Assembly: GCA_010645155.1 (NCBI GenBank)
Contig: JAAGOF010000288.1
Coordinates: forward strand, 288,386-352,385
Direction of reading: 5' to 3'
Source of the DNA: Tigriopus japonicus
Taxonomy: Eukaryota > Arthropoda > Copepoda > Harpacticoida > Harpacticidae
DNA length: 64,000 bases
Shown here: in pieces, positions 22,101-33,952 of the stretch
Numbering within the stretch: the first letter of the stretch is position 1
Layout of the letters: every line of letters starts with the position of its first letter
Translations under genes and position numbers: made by a program
The notes under the pieces: generated by a model
The model's database searches: none
What the model was told of the DNA's origin: nothing
What the model saw: only the letters and a program-made list of their open reading frames with translations

Positions 22101-25100
22101 ACAAAAGTTAGTGTACTTACAAATTGTATTGTAGCTAGGAGAGTAAAAGGCATTGACGATAGCGGGTTGAGTGATCCATCTAAAAAATAACACAATGATA
22201 CAACACACCTCTATTTTCAGAAAACTAAAAACTTACTCATTTCTGTCTGGGGTTTTCCTCAAAGTGTTCAAAGACAAAGTCTGGTAAGCATACATGGTGC
22301 CTCGAATATTGTCAAAATGAGTGGAATCACTAGTGTCAGGGAACTGGAAATACATAAAGCATTTTTTAAAGTAAGCATTTAATAGCAATACCTAGCAAAG
22401 CAAAACGTTAAAGATTTGTTTAAAATTATCAAATTGTTAACCGTACCATTTAAATTCCTTTTGGTACGCCCCCGGTAGTCACTAAAATGAAATTTGAAAG
22501 GTAAAGATTTTGTTTGAGAACGCGTATTTTGAAAACGTCATGAAAATCTTTAAAACAATAAAAAAGGACCTTAAGTGATCATTTGGAAGCTTCAAATTCT
22601 AACCTTGTATTCCTGTCAATGTTGAGAAATGATGCTTTGGATTAAAAAAAGTTATGAAATCATGAATATTTTGAAAAAAATATTTGCAAATCACAGACGG
22701 ACTTCCCTTCCCAAAAAGAGATATCAAAATCTTTCCAAAAGACCCTTGTAATTGAATGAATATGTCTTTTTTGAAAACTCAAAATATTTGGACGCCCAAA
22801 ATATAAAATGATGGCACAACTTTTCTGCAAAAGCTTTACAACATGAAGTAGATAGTCAAATTATAAATGTTTACCGTACAAAACCAAATCAAACCATAAC
22901 CCAGAATGGGTCCCTCCTAATACAACCAAAAATACATCGTATTGTATAAAATGTATCCAACGTGAAATTTCTCGCCACAAAGATCATATAATGTTTATTG
23001 CAAGAATCATTTGTACGGATATACAATGTATATGTATTGGAGTCGAGGGGGGCCCATTCTGGGTTCAGGAGGCGCCGTTCGAGACGTGATATCCACTAGA
23101 CAGAGGGGTGGGGTGGGGGGAGACCTGGGATCGAACCCATGAACCCGAGCACAGCTCGGTCGCGCGTTAGTCAACTGCGCTTCAACCATCTCCCTTATAT
23201 TATTTTATTATTATTTTATATTTATATTTTAATTTATTATTATAATTATTTATATTTTAATTTATTATTATAATTATTTATATTTTATTATTATAATTGT
23301 TAAATGTTTACCGTTTCATATCGCTTATCCAACTCTTCCGCATCAATAATCCAATCGGGATATCCGACCAATTGAATGATTTGATCAGCTTTCTCTTGAG
23401 CCAAAACCTATTTTCAAATATACAACAAAGGGTGACTCACGGAATAATGCAAACTAAATCGAAGCCCTTTTTGTACTTACTTGAGTGTCCGTGTCCATCC
23501 AAACTGACTCAGTGACAAGTTCCTTAAAAGCTGCTCGAAGATCAGTCACCAAAGCATCGGCATCAGCTCGAGTTTGATCGTCAAACTTGAGGCGAATGTA
23601 TTCGCTTCCAATAGCATAAGCAAAGCCTTGATCCTCTCGGGAGGCCTTTGAGACGCATGTGCTCCATCTGAAATTTGATCCCAGAAGATTCTAATTAGCA
23701 TTTGAACTTTGTTCCCACAAGAGAACCCTGTTCACATTGTCGAAAGGAACAATCAAAAGTTTCCTTCTGGTTAGATAGAGAATCGTGGATAAGAAGACTA
23801 CTTTGTTCAGAGGCGATGGTGAAATTGTGACTTTTTTTAAAGTAAACTTTCTTCGAATTTGTAAATACACTTATTGAACATGAGCCAAGACCACTGAATT
23901 TCTTTGTCTGATGAGGCTAGCGATGATTTAATCAAACATTGGCCAAAATTATATACAGAATAAATGAAGAAGCCCTCTTCTCTCTTCTGGTAATTGTTTT
24001 TACACAAAAGGGCGAGCTCATTCATTTTATGCTCTTTTAGGCACCTAGTTTTGAGCGGGAAAAACTTTTTACTCAGGCATCTGATTGAGCTGAAAATTGA
24101 GATATGTAGTCGACACAAGAAATGGAAGGTGCCCTTTGCGGAATAAGCCAATTGTTTTGGTTCTGATAAAAGCAAACTTGTTATTGCTTGCCTCTGAGTC
24201 CAGAAACTTTAGTGGTCTTTACGAGCACTCACACAGAAATGACAACAATTTGTCGATAAAAAATGGGCTGTGACTCTATTTTGTTATTGTTTGCAAAGAC
24301 AACTACATACCTTGGAGAAGGAGCAGACTGTCCGTAAAGCACAGATGTAAATTGGAACTCAATGTCACGCATTTCCTTGGGGCCCTGACTCACCATACTC
24401 ATGATACGACTCCAATAAAGATAATCAGCTGGAAACCAACAGAATTACTTATGTGATGTTTTATCGTCATTATTGTCTCAGAGGTGTCCAATCACTCTTA
24501 AAATCACAGAATAAAAAACTTTTGTTTGTAAAGTATTGAATGACAAAGGAAAGTTAGCATGTTCCATCATGGATATCAAGTCTACCTTTCAACACTAAAT
24601 GAAAACATTTACCAGTGCCTCATTGTGCGAGAACACTGACAAATATTGTTTGAAAGAAAATTTTGATTCTTACACAGGATGTTCTCTGGAGTGGCAATCA
24701 AAACCGGCAACAGCCAATCAAAATATTCCGGCTCCACCACAATCACCGTTTCCGAATTTTCCAAAGTGATTTCAGTGTCCGTAAAAAGTTGCCCAAAGTA
24801 ATCGCTCCAAAAGATCTGCAATCAAGCACAAAGCAAATTATTCCTCTCAGACCATAAAATTTCAAAATAATACCCCAACTCACCGGGTACTTGTTTTTGA
24901 GTTCAGTATAAGTCATTGGGTTGTACATTTCGGTGGCATTCCGCCTCTCAGAATCCGGAACCACTCCAATGGCCAATTTGGTCTCAAAGGCCACAATATT
25001 TTCGGCAGCCTGAATAAGTGAAGCATCGGAGACACTTTCACCGGTTTCACGTGTCATCACACGGGCAATATCCACAATATAGTTCTTGTAAGCTGAGATA

Positions 25101-28100
25101 TAATCGGCGTAGGAATCCTGGTCCATGTAGAAGTCCCGAGGGAGAGCCAAACTGGTTTGATCGATCTATGAAGAAATGTCATTTTGGGGTTGTTAAATAA
25201 TTCGTTTGAAAATAAAAAAAAAATCTGGTAAAATCCTCTTTAATTTTTTAATTTAATCAACCATTTTTTTTTTTTTATAATCCAAGCTTTCAGCTCTATT
25301 TTGTAAGGATTCAAAGACAAAACAATGGCATACTACTCGAGTGAGTGAATCGCTTACATAAAGGACATTCCGACTGGTATCAAAGCTGTCCAAATAGGCA
25401 TAGACAGAAATCAAAGTGGAACTGAGCCAGCTTCTTAGGTTATCCCCGGCCACTTTCTCCGTGGAAAACTTGGTCCCATCCCAAGAGTTTTGAATCATTG
25501 GCCATCCTCCGAAGTCGTCACCAAAGACCATGCTCACAAAGTTTCTATAACCTTGGGCCTCAATGGCGTCTAGCAACAGAAATGACAGTGTTAACATTCG
25601 AACTAGAGCACTTAAATTACTAAAGTACGAGGGTTACAGGATAACTTAGAACATGAGATAATTCAGCAAGGATACTTGGGTATCGTGGAAAACTCGGTAC
25701 AGCGGATAACTGGGTACCCCGAAAAAATCAGTCCAAGAATATTCAGTACAAGATAACTGGGTATACCCGATGACTGGGTATAACGGAAACCCGAGTACAG
25801 GAAAATTCAGTACAATATAAATGGGGTACACGTAGAGCACTATAATAAAAGAGAACAATTATAAAGTGCGCCATCTAGTGGATTTCATGCGGCAACAGCT
25901 CGCAGTTCCCATGATACACATATTTTTGAAGATTGCAACGGTCAACCATCAGTTTTGGATAAACTAGATTGCTTCAAATGTTGACTGAGTATTGTGAAAA
26001 GACCTGTGGTGGTTCTTGGTTGAAATCATTGGTAAAAATCCCTTTCGAATTGGCATGGAAATCTGACTACTGAAAAGGTAATTCCGGCATGATCTATGCC
26101 AAAATTCTGCAGAAAAACACTTAAGGTTCTATTTGGAGTTCTGCCATCAACATTTTAGGTACTTTAGTTTGTCCAAAACTGATGAATGACCGTTGCAATC
26201 TTCAAAAATATGTGTATCATGGAAACTGTGAGTTGTTGCCGCATGAAATTCACTAGAGGCGCACTTTATGACACTGGGTACACCAGATAATTGGGTACAC
26301 CAGATAATAAGGTAGAATCAGGGTTGGGTCAATTACTTGAAACTTTTATTAATTGCAATTACTTGGTCAAAAAATTTAATCAATTACTACAATCACATTG
26401 TTTGAAACTGTAATTGACTTCAATTACAGTTACATGTCAATTACAATTTTCAGTCTCTTTCACCCTATTGCCTTTTCAAAACAATGAAAGATAAACAGAT
26501 CTGCCATTTTGAGTAGTGATGCACCAACTGACAACTTATAATGCCTGAAAGGTTGATATGAAGGAGTGGTTTCCTAAACCCCATTCCTGGGTACATTGGA
26601 TAACTGGATATAGTGGAAAACTTGGAACACAGTAACAGAACACTTACAAACAAGGCAGTAAGGCAGTGAAATGATGTCATCAAAAAATGCTTTATAAATA
26701 ATAGCTTGCACTTTTTCTTTAGCTTTTGTTCGCAAATTGGCTTAGCAAACTTCTAAATTAACAAATAACAACATTCAAAGTTTCAAACAGATTGCTGATT
26801 TTCTTGTGGCTATGCAGAACAACTAAAGACTAAAAATAGTAACATTTTTTTGCTTATCTGAATATGTGTTGGTGTATGTCATACTTTCTGCATCATTTAC
26901 AAAAAAGGTAATTACAGGTCATTAGTTAGTAGTCAATCTATCTCTAACTTGAATAAGGAAACTCATTTTTTGTGCAGAGGGTTGTGGAAAAAAAGGGCAA
27001 AAAAGTGCACCAACATTGAAATAAAATTGAATTATGAAACAGAAAACAAATCTTGATTTAAACCTTTTTTTGGTGCATATTTTAGAACTCAATTATCAAA
27101 TACAAGTAAGAACATTTATTGTTGCACTCTTGCTTTTACCATTTACAATTTGGGTAGTTTTCCACTGGATCATGCGTGAATGCATTCTCCCATTTCCGTC
27201 AATACACAAATGAGGTATGACTGACATCTTTGGGTGCAGTTTGAAACACAATCAGTGCTTTCATTTTTCTCTCATGTATTGCAAAAATGGCACTGTTAGA
27301 CAAGAAACGTCACTCTCCTCAAATGCCTACAAACGAGTTGTGTGTTGCCCGAGCTCTTTTGTAGAGCAAGGCGGCTGGAAAGACTTTTTGGGGGGTGGAA
27401 GAACAATTTTGCTCACCCCCCAAAACAGTGCTTCCACAAGCTGCTCCAAAGCACTTGTCTAGTTAACGCAGAAACTAGTTTAATGATGGATGCATGACCT
27501 TCACAAGCTCAAGCCTAAAGGAGGCAACCACTACAATATTTGATATAGAAACACTCCATGGTAACAGAAACTAATCGGTTTAGTGCAGTTTCATATCCAA
27601 AGATGTCAGGATTACCTCTACTCCATATTCAGAAATTTGACAAGGCAATAATGTGGATCCTACGCTAGGTAGGATCACGCAATCTCGTGATCATCCTCTT
27701 CTAATTATAGTGCTCCAAACATGACTAGAATTCGTTTCCCAAACAGGACTTACCAACATTTATACATCCATTGTAAAGGTTCTTCATATTCTTCACGGCT
27801 TGAGCGTCGTCAGCTTGAATGGGGGTCTCAACAATGGCTGCGAATAAATTCAAGTTAAAAAGAGGATGACGTTCGGAGTCGTTTTGAATGGGACATACTT
27901 CTAACAGCTTGATCCACAGCCTCTCTGAGCTCGTAGAACTTGCCCCATTTGGATTTGGAATCCGGAATCACGTTGGAGGCGATCCATCCTCCACAAGAAA
28001 ATTGGAAGAAATCCTCACAAGGATCGGCGGTCTCGTCCAAAGACTTGATGATATCAGCGGCTGTAATCAAATACGTATTCAGTCTTTTAACAAAGATATA

Positions 28101-31100
28101 AAAAGTCTTAGTGTAACGTGCGATTTCAATAAAACCTCTAAGTAAGAATATTGTCCTTTGACAGCAACCTAATTGCTAGCTCGAGGATTAAAAAATATCA
28201 AACCCTAAATGTCCTGAACAATGGAGTCCTCCCCTCTTCTTAACCGGGCTCCTTCATTGTTCAAACTTTTGGAGCTGATCCTCTAGCAGCCTCTAGCATT
28301 AAGGCTAAATTGGATAAATTTTCAATCACTATTCCTGATTAACCCACTATTTAAGGGTTGTACAGATCTGCCAACAATAATTCGTTGGTAGACCAAATTT
28401 CGTATAAATGTTGATTGTATAAATCATATTAATGATATGTTTGTTTACAGGGAATCGCATTCGTAGAAGAAAATCCGCAAAAAAATGAAAAAAAAAATAA
28501 GATAAAAAATTACTTTTGTTTTTGGCCCGAAAACCTTTTTGGATTTTAAAGTTACTTTTGACTCTTCTTAAAAGTTTTACGAGGGGAAAAAGTTTTTGCG
28601 CGTTTTTCTGACTTTTCAACTTTTTTCGAAATCATATCCGACCAATAAAAGGCGCCATTTTTTGATTGGCCTGTGAGAAGGGAAAAACCTTTGCTTGAGC
28701 TATTTTACCTATTTTTGTGAAAACTTTAATTGCCCATTTTCAGCTTCATAAATACTATTCTAGAGCCTTTTATAACTTGTAAGCTTCATTTTAATAATTT
28801 TGTACAAATTTTCGACCTCTAGTTTTTTTTGCTTTTTCAGCACACTTTTAGTTCTGAATTCGTTGTGTTCAATGACAAGAAATGTTCTCATATTCTTATC
28901 CATATTCGAACATTCTTTTGTCTAGTTTGGCTTTAACAAGAGCTCTAAGTAATAAGAATAACACAGTTGTTGATTAATGATATTATTATAATCAATTTCA
29001 GTAATCCTTTTGACACTTCTGTTGTGATCGCTGCCTTTTGACTTCCATTCATCCTGATTTTACTTTTCATTTTCCTAAACAAACTGTGGTCTGTCAAGAA
29101 ATCTTGAAAAGTACATTTTTATTTTCAGCCTTATTCCACCAAATTAGTTTTTTCTCAAGAATTGGTCTGCTTACGTGAAAGTTGAGTGGTGTCAAATGAA
29201 CTAACCTGAATGTTGGCCTTTTCATTTGCGAAAATGAGTACAAAAGAGAGAACAAAATGCCATATTTTTCCACCTTATTGGCTCTACTCAATGTAGTAAA
29301 AATGAGAAATCGAAAACACCAAGTTCTCACCCAAGAAATGAAAGGAACAAAATTGCGTTTTTAGTAGGGGACGAAAAAGGAAAATCCCAAGAATTGCAAG
29401 ACCTTTCAAGATTTATGAATCCAAGAAGTGTTAGAGATCGTGCAAGTCCATAAACTTACCAGCAACCACACAGGCCTCGGTGGTACAAGTTTCGGGAGCT
29501 TGTTTGCCCATGTTTCCAATATGCATTGCCATTCCCACCGTTGGAGAACCTGGATTTCGAAAGGAAAAGAGAGTTGGGAATCAATAACGCCATTCAAGTT
29601 TCAAATTGAATACATTTCCAACACGTTGCCCTTTTGAATTGCAATACGGAGTTTCTAACCAATATGTACAGGCTTTGTGAATTTTTTGGAATGACAAAGA
29701 CACCCAAATACGGATAAAAATGGTTTCATTTATAGAATGGAACGCATCAGATATGTGGAAGATCCCAAATAAGTGATACTAATTGATCTGTCTTGAAGAA
29801 GCTAATGGGAAAGAAGCGTCGACACACTCAAGTTGTTTGGCTTTTTCGAAGCTTCAAATGTTTGCCGTTGTTGTCGCCACCATCAATCAGGAAGTTCAAG
29901 TTCTAAAGAAAGTCGGTTTAATTATCAATTTACATAGATCATGCCAGTAAAGAATGATCCAGTCATTGGATCATAAAATAAGATGGATTCAAGCATTTCC
30001 ATGAATATTTTTCGGTCAAAAGCTCCTATTAGTTGTATTTTTTTCTCTTGTGCTTCCCAGTATGTTTGGCTTTTAAAAGCTTCATGATAAAGCCACTGTC
30101 GCTAGTGTTTTGACGACGCTTCTTTCACATGAGCTTCTGTAATCTGTCGAAGCAAAAGCTTCACGAATACCCACTCAAGAACTGACTTTTTGAAAGAACA
30201 GCTGACCAAGGAATTTTAAGGACGTTTTACATCTTTTTGGGACTCCATAAAAGATAGGGGTTGGTTGCATCAACACTTTGTTAGCTTACTGAGTTTGGAA
30301 AGAGACAGAAGAGAAGCAAGAATAACTAATGCACCAACAGTACAACCCATTAAACATTGATCACCATGGAACGAGAAAAATAAGGAAATAGGTTAGGTTT
30401 TAGAGTGAAAATTGTTTCTACAAAACTTTTATATATCTATGAGGGGACGGGAATGTTGTGAGAGTGTAATAAAATGTCAAGTGTCCATTGACTTTGAAGA
30501 GATAACTTTCATCAAGCAGTCTGTCTTTGATTCAAATGTGTTAATTTTGATGGCAATACCTGTTTTCCTTTGACTCTACAACAGAACTAGTTTTTTACTA
30601 ATTGTTATCACTCAACCTTTGGGAAGCATCAATGAAAAGTCATTGTTTACGTGAACATTTTAATGAAACCATTTAAATTTATGTTCTATTTTGACCTTTG
30701 ACCAAGGTTTGTCCTCTTTGACCGAGAACCCTGCACAAGCAAGAAACTTCTAAAAGTAACTAACATTTGTGTTGCTCAGAGAGTTTACGTTGATAAGCAT
30801 GAAACACTTCATAAAAAGACTCTGCTAGTCATTAAAGCTTCAAATGAAAAACAACTTCAACATATCTTTTTGGAATTTGTTTCCCCTTTTTAGAATAAAG
30901 GTTCTACTTGGGCTCGAAGTTTGGATTGCTTTTTGCTTATCACTCGTAGCAAGTTTCACTTCACAAAACCTCAAAGCTCTGAGCACTGCCACTTGCGGTT
31001 ATATATATAAAATCATTGTATGTTAACATGACCTTGTTGGATCTATAGAATAATTCATACAAGACGCATTTTTGGTACCTAGATTGTTTGCACACACCAT

Positions 31101-32494
31101 AACACACATTCCCTAGATGCCCTCTCTTGTCAAAATGAACAACTTGCATTGGGATAAGGCATCATTATTAGAAAAGCTAAGTTGAGCTTCAATCTGAGAG
31201 TATAATTGACAAGCTGCGCCATCTTGTGGTACGACAACGATGGATGTTTTGCCAATATCTTTGGCACTAATTTATGATCATATTATTTTTTGCTTTTAAA
31301 TCAAGATCTATGCCGCAATTGTGACAAAATGTTGAAGATAGGGGAGCTCAAAATCAAGAGACTTTGCAACTGTTTTGCTTCCATCTAGTGACAGATTTTT
31401 TGGCTTCCGTTGAATTAGTCCATTGGACAGTTATGAATTACTTGAAAGACCATTCAAGACATTGAAAAGCGGAAAGATGTGGTACTTGTATTTTAACATG
31501 AAAACAAACAATTAGCCTGGACAATCTTCCCATATTATTTTTCAGAAATCAAACCTGAGCTGGAGCTGAGGAGAGCCAAGGAAACAATTCCCACCGCGAC
31601 AAAAACTCCGCCGAAAGACAGCGCCATCTTTTGAGCCATTGTTAGTCTTTGCCAGAGAGATTTCCTAATAATTTCAAATTTATTAATTACAATATTAATG
31701 GACGTTACCTTCAAGCTCTCACTGACTTTTCAAATATTGGTGTAGTGTTAAAGGACAATCATCAAAAAAAAATTGACTGGTTTGCATAATTTTTTTTTTT
31801 AAAATCTATGTCGTATTCATGAAAGCAAGCAACAAGAACATATCCCATCTGGTTTAAAGATTGTCAAAAAGCTTCCACGCTCTTGATATAAACTTTAAGG
31901 TTTTAAGTTGGTTTGATGTTGTTTGGCTTCCACTCATAAAAATGCAATTGAGTTTTAACAACTCAAAAGTTGTTAAAAATGGCTTTTTGGAAAGGAACTT
32001 AAAAAGTTTTGATAAATAGGACAATGATTGACATTCTTCCAGAGTTACGGAAATCGTTTTTTCCAAGAAAAATACAAGTCCTTTTTTCTCATCCGGTCCT
32101 CAAAAAAGAAAAAGGTTGCACACAGAGAAAGTTGAATTGTTTCACAACCATTTTAGTTTCTATGTTTAAAAAATTAAAGTTTGATATCAAATCAAAAGCT
32201 GATTTATTCTTAAGGTTTAATGTAATCCGCCAAATGCACCTCCGAATGGAAGGTGCTTTTGTAAATATTATATTCAATGCATCTCAAATTCAGTTAGAGA
32301 AAAAGTCAGCAAGATCTTGAAATAATCACTAAAAAAGATGACAAGTCTGAAAAAAAATTAAAGTGAACATTTTGACATTACCTGGCTTGAGCTTGCGGAT
32401 AAACTGAAAAGGCAGAGCGTCTATCAAAGAGGTCGTCAGGGTCAGAATTGATTTGGTCAAGAGAAATATCAACCCAATGGTCTGAGTAGCTCAT
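16197..32494 (-). CDS. M13 metallopeptidase (neprilysin/ECE family), complete, 18 exons
   Basis: Exons 5' to 3': 32382-32494, 31555-31664, 29460-29549, 27899-28060, 27754-27837, 25358-25569, 24884-25165, 24674-24815, 24311-24428, 23481-23667, 23312-23407, 22237-22343, 22121-22179, 19073-19124, 18931-18998, 18728-18864, 17800-17964, 16197-16373. All are GT-AG and in phase: 786 residues (human neprilysin is 750). Residues 1-46 are a polar cytoplasmic tail, about 51-70 a signal anchor (type II membrane protein), then the ectodomain. Catalytic features: NAFY substrate motif (577-580), zinc motif HEITH (618-622), third zinc ligand E682 in GENVADNGG, transition-state His748 and Arg754 in [10 protein letters not shown], and C-terminal CVLW. 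The ectodomain opens with the conserved CTTEAC pair. M13 enzymes cleave extracellular peptides before hydrophobic residues; substrates here are unknown. Start 32494 was preferred over the internal ATG at 31639 because the extra exon is open, in phase and supplies a normal cytoplasmic tail. Intron 19125-22120 contains a cuticle gene on the other strand. Predicted catalytically active. Confidence 0.93.
16628..17154. mobile_element. Long inverted-repeat (foldback) element in the last M13 intron
   Basis: The left arm (ATGCAGGGGGAGGTTTGAGT, then ATCTTATCGCGGGCGGATGA) is repeated as the reverse complement at the right end. The first 75 or so bases are nearly identical and pairing continues more weakly inward (CGAATTGCAAGTTTG with CAAACTTGCAATTCG). 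Pairing reaches a few bases beyond the stated ends (AATGAG at 16620). No ORF. Confidence 0.85.
17340..17446. mobile_element. Truncated hAT-like element, TAGGGACGGGC family, copy 3
   Basis: Ends TGATTTTTGCCCGTCCCTA, preceded by GAAAAGTTCAAAAAGACAG and a GACCAAAAA block, as in the right ends of copies 1 and 2. I could not find the matching left end. It lies in the last M13 intron. Confidence 0.65.
18205..18326. mobile_element. hAT-type MITE, CAGGGGTAGGCAACC family, copy 1
   Basis: 122 bp with ends CAGGGGTAGGCAACCGGTGG and AAAGTGGTTGCCGACCCCTG. The flanking 8-mers TTATATCC and TTTTATCC differ at one base, consistent with an aged hAT duplication. Interior rich in GGCCCAC. A related copy is at 35228-35436. 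Confidence 0.85.
19556..19595 (+). promoter_or_regulatory. Core promoter of the nested cuticle gene
   Basis: TATAAATA at 19556-19563 is followed 34 bp later by TCAGTT (A at 19590), a good match to the arthropod initiator, and then by a 28-bp 5' UTR to the ATG at 19619. Spacing and motifs fit a strong, regulated TATA promoter typical of cuticle genes. Confidence 0.7.
19619..20125 (+). CDS. Cuticle protein with Rebers-Riddiford chitin-binding domain, nested gene
   Basis: Exon 1 (19619-19624) encodes only Met-Lys. After a 66-bp intron, exon 2 (19691-20125) completes a 146-residue protein. Residues 1-16 are a signal peptide ([16 protein letters not shown]). Residues 46-109 are a chitin_bind_4 (RR) domain, with [39 protein letters not shown] and [12 protein letters not shown]. 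Flanking regions are Tyr/Pro repeats: YQPSYQPSY before, and [12 protein letters not shown] repeats at 107-137 after. It should be secreted and bind chitin in the exoskeleton. Short initial exons ending just inside the signal peptide are usual in arthropod cuticle genes. GCC- and AAG-rich codon use differs from the neighbouring genes and suggests high expression. The gene sits inside an intron of the M13 gene on the opposite strand, with its own promoter and poly(A) signal. Confidence 0.95.
20171..20176 (+). terminator. Poly(A) signal of the cuticle gene
   Basis: AATAAA 46 bp after the TAA stop (20123-20125), upstream of the MITE that starts at 20295. Confidence 0.8.
20295..20787. mobile_element. 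Palindromic MITE, family P, copy 2
   Basis: 493 bp, ends CAAGAAGCAAGGAAATCATG and CATGATTCCAGTGCTTCTTG. The arms pair to a central inverted repeat of GTGGTAAAACGATTACCAC. Flanks share AATCAAT, a probable target duplication. Its right arm matches the left arm of 1321-1776, so the copies are inverted. It lies 170 bp downstream of the cuticle gene, within the same M13 intron. Confidence 0.88.
20788..22120. other. Remainder of the M13 intron that holds the cuticle gene
   Basis: I see no further exon, repeat or regulatory element with support in this stretch on either strand. Confidence 0.5.
22990..23194 (-). mobile_element. tRNA-derived SINE, family 1, copy B
   Basis: Minus-strand head GGGAGATGGTTGAAGCGCAG, B box GGTTCGATCCC and AGGTCTCCCCCCACC, then the body shared with copy A (CTAGTGGATATCACG, compare ATAGTGGATATTCCA). 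It ends at the same GCAATAAACATTA motif. It is in the M13 intron 22344-23311 and is followed on the plus strand by an AT-rich repeat. Confidence 0.85.
23197..23302. repeat. AT-rich tandem repeat, about 30-bp unit
   Basis: About three units of TATTTTAATTTATTATTATA followed by ATTATTTA, next to the SINE head. Ordinary low-complexity sequence. Confidence 0.8.
23935..24195. mobile_element. Diverged, partial MITE of family P, copy 3
   Basis: Matches the right half of 1321-1776 at several collinear blocks: AAAAGGGCGAGCTCATTCAT, TTTATGCTCTTT, CTGATTGAGCTGAAAATTGA and TTGCTTGCCTC. The left half is largely lost. It is in an M13 intron. Confidence 0.65.
25637..25832. repeat. Minisatellite of GATAACTGGGTACACC-like units, interrupted
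   Basis: Units such as GGATAACTGGGTACCCC and AGATAACTGGGTATACC run to 25832. They resume after a MITE (26275-26320) and again at 26585-26640. The array was probably once continuous and later split by insertions. Confidence 0.7.
25833..26274. mobile_element. Foldback MITE, family S, inserted in the minisatellite
   Basis: The left arm GAGCACTATAATAAAAGAGA leads into ATAAAGTGCGCCATCTAGTG. The right arm returns as CACTAGAGGCGCACTTTATG. The arms pair over more than 100 bp (TGATACACATATTTTTGAAG and its complement). End motifs match the MITE at 12021-12294. Confidence 0.85.
27289..27468. repeat. Dispersed repeat, family Q, copy 2
   Basis: Begins GGCACTGTTAGACAAGAAAC and carries a GGGGGGTGG/CCACCCCCC-type hairpin, as at 8358-8524. 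It lies in the M13 intron 25570-27753. Confidence 0.6.
28315..28475. repeat. Dispersed repeat, family T, copy 2 (inverted)
   Basis: Reverse complement of blocks at 11100-11260: AACCCACTATTTAAGGGT, GGTAGACCAAATTTCGTATA, and an inward GGGAATCGCATTC. It lies in the M13 intron 28061-29459. Confidence 0.6.
29794..30141. mobile_element. hAT-like element, GAAGCT/AAGAAGCGTCG family, copy 1
   Basis: 348 bp with ends TGAAGAAGCTAATGGGAAAG and CACATGAGCTTCTGTA, each with an inner AAGAAGCGTCG block. Flanking 8-mers ATCTGTCT and ATCTGTCG differ at one base. The inverted second copy at 51053-51403 has an exact duplication. No ORF. Confidence 0.82.
31195..31400. repeat. Probable relic of MITE family S
   Basis: Left motif GTATAATTGACAAGCTGCGC, then CCATCTTGTGG, and right motif CCATCTAGTGACAG, resemble the family S inner repeats at 12021-12294 and 25833-26274. 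Boundaries and relationship are uncertain. Confidence 0.4.
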
Positions 32495-33952
32495 ATAGAA
32501 CTGGGTTTGGGGTCGTTTTCACTAAATTTAACTTTGAATAGCTGATTGCTTGAGATCTGACAATTTACAATTTGTGACGTTGGCTCAGTATGGTCAGGCC
32601 TAGATTCTTAAAAGGCAAGAGATAACATCCAAGAGGCCTTCTAGAGAGCATCATTACTAGATATAAGATGACATTTGTATATTCATGTTGACGTGTCAGG
32701 GGAAAGTTGAAACTGGGAGAGATTGTCCATGGTGATTGAGTACAAAGTCACTTTTGTCTTTTATACATTTAAGCCATTAACTAAACTAAGCGATTTTAAA
32801 ACAAGCTTTATGGAGCATCCATTTGTTTATCAGGAAGTTGTTTGACGTCACTAGTTACCATATCAAATCAAGCTCTTTGTAACGCTAACTTGCTGGCATG
32901 AGGTTCGGTTTCAGCACTCTTCTTTATCAAATGAAGCCAATGCAGAGCTCCATGGATATTGAAGATCCAGTTGAATTCGAAAAGCAAAACGAAAACAGTT
33001 TATTCATTCATTAGTTTTCTCAAAAACAATCTCACTTTAACTTTTAGTAGATAAATCATTTATTGGAGACGTTACTTGAAACGACATTCCCAAGGGCAAC
33101 AAAAATCAGGCGCGCACAGCGCCCTCTACTCTTGCTCATTTCCGATTGATCAGCTGACGGATTCTGTGTGGGCACACATAAAACCTGCAAGTTAAACAAA
33201 TGACAATGGGAGTGTGTATGGTGATGATGTTTATTTTGCATTCTTCCTTATTTGACAAGGTTTTCATATTCTATTTATTTCTTTAGTTAAATAGGTCAAA
33301 AGTGTGCTAAAACCATTTGTATTGCATCAACACTATTTATACCTATTTTTCGCTGGTAAAACCAAAGGCTTGTTTGATAAATATGAACAAATACTTTTGT
33401 TTAAGCTTTCTTACAAACCCACTCTAAAGGCAAGAAATTAAACTACTCTTGGTGTACCGTTAGGGTTACATTAATTTGTAGTGTGATGACTAAAAACCAA
33501 ATCAAAGAGGAGTTGTTAAAGGTGATCTAGTTAGTTTCATTCCCACATGTCATCATAGTCACACTTGTCAAACATTGGGTTTTGGCACCGCTAAGATAAA
33601 CCAGATTGGACTTTTCAAGACAAAGCTCTCCCAAAAACAAGGCATCAAACATATCTTTTATCCAATTTGGCCACTTTCTTGCATGGATTTTTCCTTTTCA
33701 AGTATTTGGGTGCATTGTCAGACTGACTCAATTTGGGTTTTGATCTTTATCATGTTGCCTTGAATTTTGAAGTGTCGATTCTTCCAATTTGAAAGTCTTT
33801 AAGCAAGGACAGCATCAGGACATTTTTGTTTTATGCCGCACTTTTTGTCGGATAGATAGACTTTCTTATGGTACTTTTGAGCCGAATCCTTATATAAAAG
33901 GATTTTCTTCATATCACTTTCTTGTGCATTCATTTGAAAGCTTTACTTTCAA

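Noticed and set aside
31555..31639. Start of the M13 protein at the ATG at 31639
   Set aside because: It would leave an exceptionally short cytoplasmic part, and an in-phase upstream exon (32382-32494) with good splice sites supplies a normal tail.
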